Of a stretch of 64,000 bases of DNA, positions 35,263 to 48,532 are shown in pieces. The notes below the pieces were generated by a model. The model did not search any database. It was not told the DNA's origin and saw only the letters and a program-made list of their open reading frames with translations. The first letter of the stretch is position 1, and every line of letters begins with the position of its first letter. Made by a program: the position numbers and the translations under genes. Location: assembly GCA_037043015.1 (NCBI GenBank), contig CM073322.1:19913601-19977600 (forward strand). Direction: 5' to 3'. The DNA is from Bryum argenteum. Its lineage: Eukaryota; Streptophyta; Bryopsida; Bryales; Bryaceae.

Positions 35263-35547
35263 GGTAGAGTGTCCTAAAAGTGCCACCTTAAGAGATCTGA
35301 CCTATTTTTAGCACTAGTAAATTCTAAATAAAATTATGACCACATTCGAAATAGGTTTTCGGGAGGATTGCAAAAATTTGTAACATGTAATTCACATTTG
35401 TGAATTTTATACAGAATTCCAAAGTGCTAAGTAAGATTTGACCCAAATGCGTTATATACAAATGAGGTACATCTGTATCTTCACAATCTACAAATGAGGT
35501 ACACTGCGCTTTTGGGTTCTGTGGCGCTTTTAGGACACTCTACCTTA
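35260..35547. mobile_element. TA-flanked MITE, copy 2, abutting the TTAA MITE
   Basis: Left end TA-AGGTAGAGTGTCCTAAAAG and right end CTTTTAGGACACTCTACCT-TA form inverted repeats of about 25 bp around a 284-bp non-coding element. The diverged copy at 19664-19941 is in reverse orientation. Confidence 0.9.
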
Positions 35548-38500
35548 GTGCAAACTCTTTTTTTCTTGAATTCAATTGATGTGAAATTCTCTTAGTGATG
35601 TGTTACAATTTAGGTGTCAAGCACCATTTGTGTAAAGTAAGCACATAGTGTTGTTCTCTTTGTGGTTACCCTATCGCTTTCTAGAATGTAAGCTATAACG
35701 GATGTGAGGGAAGAGCGTCTTGCTTCCTTTTGCAACTGAGTTGACACTTCTGCATTTTCTCTTCCTTGATTTTGAGATTTACACTAGTTTAGCTCTGAGG
35801 CTCCTTGTCTTACTTATGCTCCATGTATTCATACTTATTCTAATATTATTTTTCACATTCATAAAACTTGGTAAAGAGTGGTTGTGGAGATTTGAAGTAT
35901 GCAAAGCTTCCCTACAAACGTCGAAGTTCAAAGAGCTTGTTTCATAAAATGGGTTCGGGTATGTGAAGCCCCCACTCCTGACTTGTTACTTCGTCAGTAG
36001 CGTTCATATGGACACGATGGAGATTTCGACATGCGGCTATTTCATCCAACGGTTTCCAACTCAAGACCTTTTGTCTTTTTCTTACAAGAGCATTTTCTTA
36101 CATGAGCTATGCCAACGGACCTCTCTAAGACTCTAACTGTGAGAACTTGGAGATTTGGAGCATACATCTACAATGATACTTAAAAACTTGAATAAGAAAA
36201 AAACCTGCTTGCCATGTATTGAGATTTTTAAAACTTGCTTATGTAATATTACACTTTGAAAAATACACATATAGAAAGGTGTACTTGATAAAAGCAAAAT
36301 TCAGCAATGCTTGCTAATCAAATATCTAGATTTTGAAATTTCTCCACAAAATTTTGAAATCATTCCTGCTTGTGAGAGAGAATGTTAAATCATGAAATTC
36401 TACTATCTACGATTATTCTGTAAAAACCATGTGCGGAGGATTCTCCAATATAAAACTTCATTTTGTTAATGAGAACTCTTTAATTTGTGAAGTGACACAT
36501 AGTAGTTGCTTCTTAACTTGTAGATATTCTGGTAATTGCCTTTTTGATGCAAATTTATGGAGTTATGGTAGAAATAAAATAGATTCACAATCACCATACA
36601 AATTTAGCTTGTTGATGTCTCTTACAAAAAATAATAAAACTCAAATATTGTCAAGATTAAGAAAAAGCTAGGCCTATTTTGAGGTTGGTATAAATAAAAC
36701 ATACATCTGAACTAAATGATGTAGTATGTATGTTGGTTACAATACCAAATATAAGATGAGTAATCTATCTAAGGGTGAGTGTACTGCACAAAGAATGGAT
36801 TTGGCATCACTTCATCAGCTCCTGTGATACATGTGCAACAAGGTTATTGAACCCCCTACTATACTTAAGTGGACTAAAGTAGTAAGCAGAAGATTATTAT
36901 ATGGATGCAAACCTATGATCACCTCATTAGATGCCATGAACCTCAACGACTAACTCAATGTGAGTGGCTCGACAAGAGGTTTAAGCAACTATAAATTTAC
37001 ACCGACTAATAAGGAGATAATGAGGGGATTTGTCAGGAACTATCCTAAGAAGTCTCATATAGCCATACTACTAGTCATACTAGGGTCGGATTGTCAAATC
37101 GTGATTAACAAGGAAAATAAAAAAGATTACACTTCCGACTAGTAAGCGACAAGTATACTTGTAGGTACTAGTCTTCTAATCACTAGCGGGAGAAAATACT
37201 CACAATTTCAACATATACGGTGGTTGCTAAACTACTACTCAGCTGACGTGTCCAGTGGCACCGACGTGTCATGACCACTTTGTTCAAAAGAGGTCAAAAG
37301 TTGTCTATATATCAATAAGACATGTCTACAGGGTATTGCCTTGTGGGTCGATACCAACCGGGTATGCACTAGCCAAACTAGCCATGGGAATATACTACAG
37401 AATATTTGGTGAATAGGGTAAAAGTTTTGTGAGTACGGCATTGCTTCCGTAAACGCATGGCCACCTCTTGGTATACCACATGTAGATTTGAATTTTTTTA
37501 GCAAGATTCATGATGATATGCAATATTGATATCTTTGTGTAAAATGAAAGAAGTATATAAAGATTGCAACTCATTACAAATATTGATGCCCTCTGTAATT
37601 GACAGAAGATATTGTAATGTAATCGAATGAGAGAGGTGAGAGTTTTGGAACGCTATATGTTGTTGTATTACAAAGTCACATTGCTACCCCTCGGGTTGGG
37701 AGAAGAGTGCTAAAAAGCTTTGTATTGTATTTCCTCTCTATTTTTTGTTAATCACAATAGATTATGCGCCCACTACGTCATTGGTGTGGTAGAGTTTGGA
37801 TACATATAGGGGCTTTGGGAGGTCAAGGTGTGAGCCATTAAGATTACTCATTAATATAGATTTGGTTAACTTTGCGTATTTTGTCTAAATGTTATATTAA
37901 ACACTTGCGTGGCTTACTCGTTCAACTGTCCTCTTACTAGGTTTTCCTTCCTCTCTTCCCATTCTAGAGTGCAAATTGTATAATGTTTTAGTATCAATTT
38001 TAGATGCAAACCTAGTCCTTCTCTCAAGACGCTTCTATTTCTCTATACTTTGACTCAACTCTCTATGGGCTCTCGCATAAGACCATGTAAACATCTAGCA
38101 GAACTCCTTTGCCAATATAAAATCAAATCTCATGATTGATACTTGGAAATGAATGGATCCATGAAATGTTCAATTCTCCAAACCATTAGTTTACACATGC
38201 TTCTAACTAGATTTTGAAATAACTAATATATTCAATTCAATAAACTCTAATAGATATTTTACATCAAGAAAGTTACTGCACATCTATAAGTATTGCCCAT
38301 ATAGCCTACTCATTTTTAGATATCGCCTGCCCATATCATAAATGTCATAATGCGGAGTCACATCAGAATGTCATCAAAATTAGGTAGTAATTGTATCATC
38401 GAGTTCCATTAATATCCACTAACAACATTTGGTAGCCGTCATCTCACTTATTGCATTTAGTCGTGTGTGCTTACGGTATCGAGTGTGCCTACCAAGCAAG

Positions 38501-38940
38501 TGGACTCCCTAATTCTAAGAGAATGAGATTATAACATGCATTTATATACACTAATCACTTATTCAACAAGACATCATGAAGACACCAAAAATGCAATAAA
38601 ATTCACACATTAACTTTGGAGAGCTATGGCGTTCAACTAAAGATAGATATGAGAGCAAGGTTCTGCCATGACCTCCTTCTAGGTTTAAACAGGCCTTTGG
38701 AGCACAATGATAAAAAAAGATATGCAAACATGATAAAGAACCTTTCTACTAACAAAATTTTTAGAAGCTTGTTGTATTATAACCAACAAGTATATGAGAA
38801 GTTCATTGGAAAAGTGAGATGGCTCTTTGCAAATAAGAGCAAAATTATGTTGATTACTGAGTTATATAAGAGGTCAAATATTTCTAACATAAGATTTTCC
38901 GTCTAGAATTTAGTTGAATAAGAGAACAGATGCTTGTACA
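35548..38940. other. Gene-poor region
   Basis: No recognisable gene. At about 37200-37780 the sequence has some LTR-like traits (a TATATAAAG box near 37555 and AATATTGATG/TGTAATG words), but no mate, primer-binding site or coding part was found. A 96-codon plus-strand frame at 38616-38906 has no recognisable domain. Confidence 0.4.
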
Positions 38941-39042
38941 CAAGAAGGTTGCCAAAACTGTAAGGAATGATTCATGCATACACCACTAGTGTCAACAAAC
39001 TTCTGAAACCCATTATACCATTATACCATTGAATGTAGTTTT

Positions 39043-42000
39043 CTATGCTCGTACACAAACTCGAGCTTTATCAAGAATGTCTTTCTTGATCTTTGGGAAG
39101 TTGGGTGAAATTTGGAGCACTTTTTGACACACGCTTATTGCCTCAATGTGCCGCTTGTCTTTCAAGTATGTATACGCAAGTCGATAACCAACTGTCGGGG
39201 AGGATTCTTTCACGCACTTCCAAGCATTTTCATAGAAACTGACAGCTTCAGGGTACGAATGATTTTTCTCCATCATCATGCCAAGAAGCTCCCATGCCCT
39301 CGAACACTCTTTGTTGTACTTGAGACACTTTTTGCATAGCTCCTCAGCCGCCTCCTGTTTTCCTGCCTGACAATTCAAATGACCTCTCTCAACGTGATTG
39401 CAACTTGAGAATACTGTAGCCATCGAAAAGAGTCCTAATTCTAGCTATTACAATATCCTAAGGTATCTCCAATGAAAGCAGTTGCGCAAACCCTCTTTAC
39501 AATCAGAGACTCCGTCGTATTGCTGATGAGATAGAGGAAAGTTGCGTATTTGTACCTGTATGTGTATATTTGCTAGCATCAGCCATGCACGCTCAAAATC
39601 GTCACCGTCATCCCATTTGTATGGCATGCGATCAATAGCCCTCAACTGATTCTTGGCCTTGGCAGTCTGTCTCAGCAATGTGAGACCTGTTGCAGTAGCA
39701 AGCATACTACAAACTCGTTCTTTTTCTCGCAAGGTGGAGTCTTGACCCACCACTTCCTGGAGCTTGGCAAGAGCATTCTCAACATCACTCTTTTGACGAG
39801 ATGCCATGGATGCGTAGCACTCCAGCACCGCCTGTTTCACTGATTTTCCTTCATAATTTCTGCAATGCTTACAAGGATGTCATTCAGCGAAAGAAGTACT
39901 GTTTAAGTACTCTTTAGAGTTTAGCTATGATATTCTGACCGGGGGCAATAATAATGATTTCAGACCGTCATGGTATATATCATAGCTTCTAAACAGTATA
40001 TGGTTTCAGACCGAGTTACAAGCTATGATATTCTGACCGGGGGCAATAAGTAAATTGGCATTTAGTTCTGATACTAAGCATCTGGTGAGGTTGAGTTACT
40101 TGCCGACTTTCATTCAACAGCTTTTGAGCTATCTTGATTGATTCTTCAGTAAGGCCTGCGGATCCCTCTTGGTTACCTTCCTCCCAACCTATGTCATTGT
40201 CGATGTTGAGATAGATTTCGACCATCGCAAAAATTGCAGGCTTTCCCCACTCATAATCCACCCGGGCATTGTTGAAAAGCTGCAACGGACGGGTGCGTTT
40301 AAGCGATATCGTTTAAGTGAAATCCAAAATCTGCTCAATAGTGCGCACTAGATCTCTCGTAATACAGGCGACAATGCGTTATTCTGGGACGAACCCTCTT
40401 TTGAGCTTCAGGTACTATCACTTTATGATTCGTTTAGCGTAAAGATAAAAACAGATGACATGGAGAGACAAATAACCATTATAGCCTCGTAAGGTTTGTT
40501 GGAATGGAGTGCGACCAAGCCCTTGCAGAAGTTCAACCCTGCATGAAATGAAGCCGATAGTGTAGCCTTCTCTGCCTGAGTCAAATACTGGTTCACTTCC
40601 TCAAGTCTCCCAGACCTCCTCAATAATCTGATGAGCTGCAAAGGTATTCATCATTAGTGTTGGCCAACAATTTGATCATCTGAACACGCCCGTTCGCACC
40701 ACCAGCCGCAGAAGCTCCTGTCGATCGATCCCGATACTTGCAGATCGGCAATGTTCTTTAACGATCCAGAAGAGGATATAGTCTTCACTTACACTTCAGT
40801 GTTATCAATCTTAACTCGCTAACACTTCAGACAGATGAATATTAAGAATGGGTACACGAAAGCAATGACTTACTTGAGAGAGCGCCGAGTAGTGATTCGG
40901 ATCTCGCTCCAAAATCTGCTGGAAGTGCAAGATCGCTGCATCGTAGAGCTCCCTATGTATCATCAGATACACTAAGATGTCTCCAGCTTCGTCATTGAAA
41001 GGGTTCGCACGAAGAAGTGCAGCGCACCTTTGCTCGCACTCTCCCACTTCACCTCTGCCCCAGAAAAGCGACCATCATACATAATTCCAGATCAGTAATC
41101 CGTGCATTTCAGACTCTGGATCTCAAAATCGGTTGATTCTGGTTCTCTTTGCCAAAGTGATAAGGGCCATCAAATGCCAAATACTAAGAAAGGTTACGGA
41201 GAATTCCGCTTACAAGGATAACTCCGCATCACAAGACAATTACAGAATTCGAAGCGAACCTCGCAAGATGGATTTTCGCGAGAGCTACGGACGCGGCACT
41301 ATGTTCAGGATTGCATTTGAGTGCCTCGTTAAGGAGCAGTATAGCTTTATCTGCATCATTATTTGCTTCACATCCCTGCATTCCTGTCCCGCATCATATT
41401 ACTACGACTTCCAATTGCTGAAATCTGTTTAAAAATATTCTTGATGCTCCACACTAAAATAGAATTTGTTAATCACTGTTCTTACAGTCGAACAGAGTTC
41501 CAGCATAATGTGAGTCAGAATTACTTCTCAACAGTAAGAAGTGAACTTGAAAACCTTAGGCAAACCCGAGACAACAGGCAAGCAAACGCCTGTGTCCAAT
41601 GCCAGATTAGGAAGTAGACCTGAGCAAATTCGAAATAAATGTCGGCAGCCACATGCTTTTGTTCGTTGATGGAGTCACAATGCTGCCCTTGAAGCTCCAC
41701 AAGGTAATTGTTAAATAGATCTCTAGCTTTGAACATCACCTGAAACGATGTCATATAAAACCCTATCACAATTCAAGGAAAGATAGAACTTAGATTTGAA
41801 TATTGACTTCCATCTGTCCAATTTGAACATTTTCAGGGTGGCTCTCAATGTCGGGTTTTATTCCTGGTGAGAGAGCTATACCCCTTGACAAGAATCTGCG
41901 TACAAGTCAATGTACCTTGTAGTGGTGCAGGTACTTTGATCGATTGTTGATCGCCTCAGGCGTTGCCTGTAGAAAATCCTCAACTTAGTAGAGACTTATT

Positions 42001-45000
42001 AAAGCTGAAAGCTCTAAAAAGGGGACAATCCTGAACCAAGAAAAATTTACCATATGAATCAGGAATCGAAGAGAGTCTGCTTGGGAATGTGCACAGAAAC
42101 CTGTGAAGAATTCTGCTGTCCCTGGATGTTCTGCACTTTAGACAGAAGTAGAGATGCCTTGAGACATAGCATAAGCATGTTCCCGTTCTTCAAGCTTCGT
42201 TCCAAGCACCCGTCCTCCACAGTTGCTAGCAACTCGCAAAGGATCTCCGCAGATCGCTGGTAGTTTTTCAGCTTGAAGTTAAGGTCTGGTGAATAAAGCA
42301 CTTCGTATAAGAACCTAGACTTTGTTAATATTGGACTCCAGTTCCAAACTACTAAGATTGGGATCCTCTCAATTTGATGAACATGATATTAGAAGACAAG
42401 AGATGAGCTAAGACAATTTGATTCCCTCTTTGATTCATTCATTGAAAATAAAGATCCTGGGCATGATGACCAGTTCTGTAAAAAAGAGACCTGATCTTTC
42501 TGAGCGGGGTAAGAGAAACACCAGAATCAGAGGGTTAATATGCGGAAAGAGGAACCTCCAAAATTGTAAAGCAGCTCAAGCTTAGCGGGACTTTCGTCAA
42601 CGGTCAGTAGCGCATCCTCATAGTGCTCCACGGCCTTCTTATATTCATGCGTGACAATCAGAGCATGTCCCACTTGGTTAGCCACTGCCGCATCTCGAGG
42701 GCTTAATTTCCTCGCCGCTCCAAAAGCCTTCATTGCGTCTTCAGGTTCATCTATTCGCATCAGAGCTTCTCCCAGCATCATGTGAGTCTGCGAATATAGA
42801 TCACATGTCACATGTCAATAATCTCCACAAGCGTGAGGGCGTTAACATTGCTGCCTCTAATTCATGAGTGTAGCTCGTGGAAACTTTTGTTCCTGCTGAT
42901 TACAAAAACTGAAAACATAGAGCCATGTATTGGTGAAGCCCGGCAATACCTTCGAGTTTGGGTGAAGCCTGGCAATATCCGAATAACATTTTGAGTAGAG
43001 GACTTTATTATGCTGGTGCTTCAGGTATACATCTGCCAATGCAACCCTCGACTGCACAAAGTGACTGCTTTCTCGGTGGACCTGCAAAGCCCATTTCAGC
43101 ATACTATTTTGTCTGCGCCTGTCTCTGATACTTTCAAATATAAATTAAACAAACAGAGCAGGACTGATGCTTGAAGTACGAGGAACAGTAACAGTTTGGG
43201 AAATGGCTGAAGAAGACTTATTAAGCCTTCGACACCGACAATCTCTAGCATGAAGACCTCAATCGAATGGGCTTGAAAACTGGATTGGTGTTACCTGGCT
43301 GAGCACCGCAATTGCCGCTTGGACATCACCTCGACTAAGGGCCAGCTTACTACTCGATAGAATCACAAGTACCTACAGCAGAATATGAGCGTTAGGAAAT
43401 GAGAAGGATGAACACACATGTCGGTCCATTTTAGAGCCCGTAAGGCACGCGACCCGACCTTGAAGACGCATCGGCAACATAAAAAAGTTTAGTTCATTAA
43501 AGATAGGTGAGGCAAAGAGCTGCAAGTGCTACCTCTTGTGGAGTTCCAGAAAATGCATTCATTGCCTCTTGCAAAACCTTTGTGGCTTCTTGGAAATTAT
43601 TAAGATGAATATGCACATCCGCTAGCAATAAAAAAACCGTCACTCTGTCGGTGTCGGTGGTTTCTACATGCTTCCTGGATGTGTAGTATGATGACCTTGA
43701 CTCCATGCCAACTTTTTTCATCTCCGACAAGCTCCTCGCTGCCTTAAGAACCTGTCAGCGAAATAAACTGCTGACATTTTAATATATGACAATCTCTTAT
43801 AGAATGATTTGTTGTTATTCACGTTCATTTCTTCTAGTACTGTAAAAAATACAAGTTTCATCAATCCTCTCTGAAGCCCTGATGTAGCGAAATCACGCGT
43901 ATACATAGCTTCAGATGCTTAACCAGCTTAGCTAAGTCTGGTTGGTACAATTAAAACTTAGACTTGCTCGTGAGTATTGAAATTGGGAGCATACTTTCAG
44001 AGCTTCATCAAACTGCTGAGAATTCATCATAATCTGCGCCTGGAGGATTTGATATACCACCGTTTCTCGTATAACAAAATCGGCACTTAGAGCTTGCTCA
44101 AGATTTTGCTTGGCCAGCTCGTCTTTTGACTGATTCACATAGATCTGTAACAGAAACGATGGTATGAAAAGTAGAACCATGTTAGCGTATCCTACTTCGT
44201 CGAGTATCATATAATGTGTAAGCGGGTAAGAGTATTGTGTTATCACTCACCTGGGCAAGAAGCAAATGAGCACTTGAGATTCCGAAGTCGAGGGCTAGAG
44301 TGGATTGTATGCTTCTTTGTGCAGCTTCACAATCTCCGAGTAGGAAAAATACACGAGCCAACATGAGGTGGGCATCCACTAGGCCTGGCACGAAATCAAT
44401 TAGCTGCTCTAGAATGTCAACAGCTCGCAGGAGTGAGTAACTCTTCTCTACGTGAGGCAGCTTGCCTTCATGATCCGAAATTGCTATATACAGATGAGCA
44501 GTTCCTAATCGCCTGTCTGGATTCAGCTCTGCATAGAAGGTGAAATCGTAACAGCGCCTCATTTTCTGTCATTGAAGATACAGTGGTGGTTAGTAAAACA
44601 GCTGAAAATTGTACGAAGACTCTCAGCCTAAAATAGCTACATCGGATACTGCCTCGGTATGCCCACCACATTTTGATGCTTTCATTCATGCAAATGATAT
44701 CGGACTTTTTAATCTGCGAAGATGAGTACTTCCACTGACCAGAATTCAATGTCTCAAAACCTGAATGAAGTAATATCTTATATGATGCAATATCGCAGCT
44801 AACGTACAATGTGGCTCTAAACAGATAATTAGTAGAACTTGAGCTGCAAGGATTCTCTGTATAACATACTTTTGTCTGAATATCCAAACACTCGTCCAGA
44901 AGGTCCCGACATCTTTCAGCCTGTCCATGTTTCCTCCAACAAAGCTGCGCCATAAGGTAGGGTAGGCTTGCAGATTTACCAGTAGAAACTGAGACCTCTA

Positions 45001-47579
45001 CAAGAAACTCCAGTTGTTGCTCGGCTTCGTCTAAGTCTCCTAGCACCACCAAGCATTGGATGGCCCCATACATGGCTTCCATATTCACTTCATCCATGTT
45101 TGCTGTTGATCTGTCCCAAAGTTCTCTAATGTATCATTGTCTTATGGCATTTCTTCCAACGTGTGAGTGGGTATTTTGTTTGTTAGAATAACAATGACTC
45201 TCTCTCAAGATTCTAGGAAAATCGACAAGTATATACCTCAGTGTTCTATCCACGAATACAAAAGTTCTGCTGAGTTCACATACTTATACGTGGCTAAGGC
45301 TGCTTTGTAGTCCCCTAAAAGAAATAGTTGATCAGCTAGCTCGACAACAAATGCTGATTCCTTAGGATTTAGTCGCCGAGCTATCTCCAGAATAGTCATC
45401 GTCTTTTGCAAAACGAGAACTCCTCCTCTTCCAGCGAGTCTTGCACATGATCTCACAACTTGCCACACGAGATGCACAAAACTCTCTCAGATACTAGACA
45501 GCAATAAACAAATGTGCTTAGGCTGCAATTTTAAGGAGCAAGATTTAACATCAAAGCCATGAACGATTTGGCCTAAGTGATAGCTAGGAGATGGCCCCAC
45601 CAACCCTGACTGGCAGGTACAGAAGGTAGTTTCTCCAATTCGAGCTAAAATGTTTGAAGACTGATGTAACATCGTAGCAACAGAGCACGTTGATTAGGTC
45701 ACCCACATAACTGGAGTGCTGAGACCTTGGCACTTTTGACAAATGGAGCAGGTAGAAATGGTCTTGGTGGTAACCTTACATTGATTTGCATAGTCTACCT
45801 GCAAAACAAAGATACGCATTTCGAGGCTCCCGAAGCTCAATATTTCGGAGAAGGTCACCAAGAAGGTCGGCTGCTGTAGACTGCTTGTTATCTGAGCAAA
45901 GGCGCAGGTGGATAGCTATCCGTAGCCCGTCAATGTTATTTGGATCCTGTTTATTTTCCAAATCAGAGGAGAACTGTAAAAACCTTAGTTCGATAATGGG
46001 AGGAGAACAAGATCGCAGGCATCACATTGAGGCAAGATCCCAGTACAGGGGGAACGCCCCGCATTCCTTCGGTTGCTGCCGGGCGCCATCTGCCGCATGA
46101 GCCAGCATGCGGACAAAACTTCAGCTGGGTAGCCAGTGGGGTTTCTGGATTCACCCCGCTTCGGGCTGCTGCCATTCGCGCATTCCACCCCGCTATGAAA
46201 ATACCGTTATGTGTTGAAAGGTGCCTGGCGACGACCGGAAGGACGCGGGGCGTTCCCCCTGTGCTGGGATCTTACCCAATCTTGTTCCGCTTCATGGTCA
46301 AATGAAACTGAGAGATTGCTGCTAAAACGAACCTTTTGGAGAATTTGTTGAGAAGTTTCATGGACAAGCTCCAAATCTCGAAGCAACATTCCCATGCGAG
46401 CTTTCTCCAACACGACAGGCAAGAACCACGCATGCAGAACGGTCACCTATCTTGCACCACAAGAATCACATAATTGGAGTTTGCAACATGAAGATCCTTG
46501 CCCTCTGCTCTCATGTGATTAAAAAAATTCTTTTTCTGTACCTGTTTATCAGCACTAGAATTCACACGCATTCATTTTAATTTCTGCACTCTACTATAGT
46601 CAATTCGCAACCTATAACCTCCTAAAATATGTAACAGGCATCAGATTACCTGATTCAAGTCTTCAAGAGCTTCTTTATATTCTTCTTTCAGCTCATGATA
46701 ATACGCTCTTCCCATCAAAGCTTCGACATTACTTCCTCTACTGAGAATCTCCTCGAAAATTTGTAATGACTTCTCAGCATTTTTCAAATTCGCAGAAGGG
46801 TCAATACTCTCTTGACCATGTCTAAAGTGAGTGGCTCCCAGACCTAGCCAACCTTGCAGGCATTGAGCTTGGGTGTAATGTGGCTGCACCCTCAACACTC
46901 TGCCCTGTCCCGTCCCAATGCCGAGGTCAAGATGTTTGAGAACGTAACATACATCTTCTACTTCAGCTCAAGTTCATAAGTACTAGAATTATCGTCAGAG
47001 TTGACAAAAAAATTCAACATAGCGCATTCCGAGGAAGAAACTGAAGAGCTGAAGTTTCGAAAGCTGACCTTGCAACAAGCTCACGAGACTTCCACAAATG
47101 CTTAGATTCGCCAAAATGCCAGTACAATGTGGCAGCCAGGAGAAGAGCTCTCTCTGAGGCATTTTGTTCCAAAGTTTCAAGGCGACGGAGCATGTTGTGA
47201 GTGATATCAGCATCAAAGGATGCAGAGTGTTCATGCGAATACAACATGGCCGCAAGAACAGCAACATGAAGCTCTCGGTAGTCCTGGAGAGGTTCCAGTT
47301 CCTGCAGAGCCTCCGAGTAGGAGCCATCCAGCATCAATCCATATGCCTGGCGCACACACACACAACAATAAGACTACCAATTCAGCTCCATACTTGTGCC
47401 ACCAACAGAAAGTATAAAAGAAAAAAAAAAAAAAAAATCGCATTTCCGCTTACATGCCAAAACAGGAGAATCGGTTCTCGCGGGCGCTTAAGGAGGAGGT
47501 GAGCGCAGTAACTCTGAATGTGATGGCCATAGCCTAAGCGAGCATAGTAATTCACGGACACATGCACCTCCTCTCCCAT
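39043..47579 (-). CDS. IFT139: Intraflagellar transport protein 139 (TTC21B), IFT-A subunit, about 22 exons
   Basis: Exons on the minus strand: 47579-47454, 47346-47069, 46899-46650, 46446-46333, 45973-45799, 45485-45284, 45110-44870, 44565-44251, 44144-43995, 43751-43533, 43372-43295, 43081-42950, 42787-42556, 42285-42101, 41966-41916, 41739-41620, 41375-41260, 41054-40874, 40635-40477, 40279 to about 40070, 39859-39556 and 39366-39043. This gives about 1,390 residues; human TTC21B has about 1,316. The protein is a chain of TPR helices. Near-diagnostic blocks are GDLDEAEQQLEFLVEV, ISSAHLLLAQ, NNFQEATKVLQEAMNAFSGT, LADVYLKHQHNKVLY and the C-terminus NFPKIKKDILDKARV. IFT139 is a peripheral subunit of the IFT-A complex, which drives retrograde transport and membrane-protein entry in cilia. 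Most phases agree; the exon 20/21 junction is unresolved. Confidence 0.95.
39923..40050. repeat. 30-bp direct repeat in an IFT139 intron
   Basis: AGCTATGATATTCTGACCGG plus the next ten bases (GGGCAATAA) occur twice without mismatch, about 98 bp apart. They lie between exons 20 and 21, in the stretch where the splice junction could not be resolved. Confidence 0.85.
46034..46273. mobile_element. Fold-back (inverted-repeat) element in IFT139 intron 4
   Basis: Two arms of about 60 bp, 46034-46095 and 46212-46273, are inverted copies: AAGATCCCAG, ACAGGGGGAACGCCCCGC and a CCTTC-GGT stretch, with a few mismatches. The 240-bp unit is GC-rich against the intron. No clear target duplication was found, so it may be a MITE with eroded flanks or another hairpin-forming insert. 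Confidence 0.75.
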
Positions 47580-48532
47580 TTTTCATACGTTGCAAGATTA
47601 GGTTACCTTCACCAAGATTGCTCAGCCATTTTTTTCCTGATCCTCCAATCTCTCAATCAGCAATACTTCAATTGGGTTCAGACAGAATCACATGTTCGTT
47701 AACTCGTCACCGCGATCATACTGAGATTGAGCTCCATCGATCATGTAACCACCATACCAGTTGTATTTTTGACTTCTACAAAAGAAAGATTCAATTCCGA
47801 TCCGATTGATACACCTCGCTTACAATACCTTCGAACTGTTTTTGAAGCATGCGGTCTATCACAATGTCATTACGCTAGCGATTGCATATGACAAGCAGGT
47901 GTTTAATAATGACTCAATTTTCAGCACGGGAAAATTATGGGATGTTACCAGTGCAAGTAATTTCTGTCCCTGGGGAAAATTAGTAGAAAGATAGAGCAAG
48001 TGGAATCATTGTTTTTGGACCCTTCTTCAATGAGTTATGAAATTTTGAAGTTGGAAATATAGGTGTTCCTTAAAGTGACTTTTATAATGTTTGCACTGAG
48101 TACATGGTATTATTGCATGGGGTAGCTACTGTGTACATGTGAGTGAAGATTATTAGAGTTCCACTATGGGACTTCCTTCATTTTAGATCACTCTACCATA
48201 TACATTTGGCATTTCTCATTAAAGAAGGGTAGCCTAATTAAAATGATCATCAAAAATGATGTTGAATAACACGAATGCTAATTCGAAATTCAGTCTTTTC
48301 TATCAAGGTAGGCAGACTCAATTTTGGGGAAGAAAATGATTGCTCAGCATAAAAATGTTGACCCTGACAGTAATGTTCAAATTAAAATTTTGTACCCAAC
48401 AAATTACAGAAAATTGAAGTTTAATTCAAATCGTTCGCTTGAAACAATTAATTTATTGATCACTGAATCATAGCAGAAAGACTGCCTGGCAAAATAACAG
48501 TTGGTTTTACTTTCATTATTTTTTGTTTAACA
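47580..48532. other. Intergenic, IFT139 promoter side and a TA-type element
   Basis: About 47890-48215 is a copy of the TA-type family (AATTAGTAGAAAGATAGAGC, TTCAATGAGTTATGA). The right terminus is ATCACTCTACCATATA. The 300 bp next to 47579 probably include the IFT139 promoter. No gene is seen. Confidence 0.6.

Noticed and set aside
37200-37780. Solo LTR
   Set aside because: A TATA-like box and AT-rich tail are suggestive, but no defined ends, target duplication or second copy were found.
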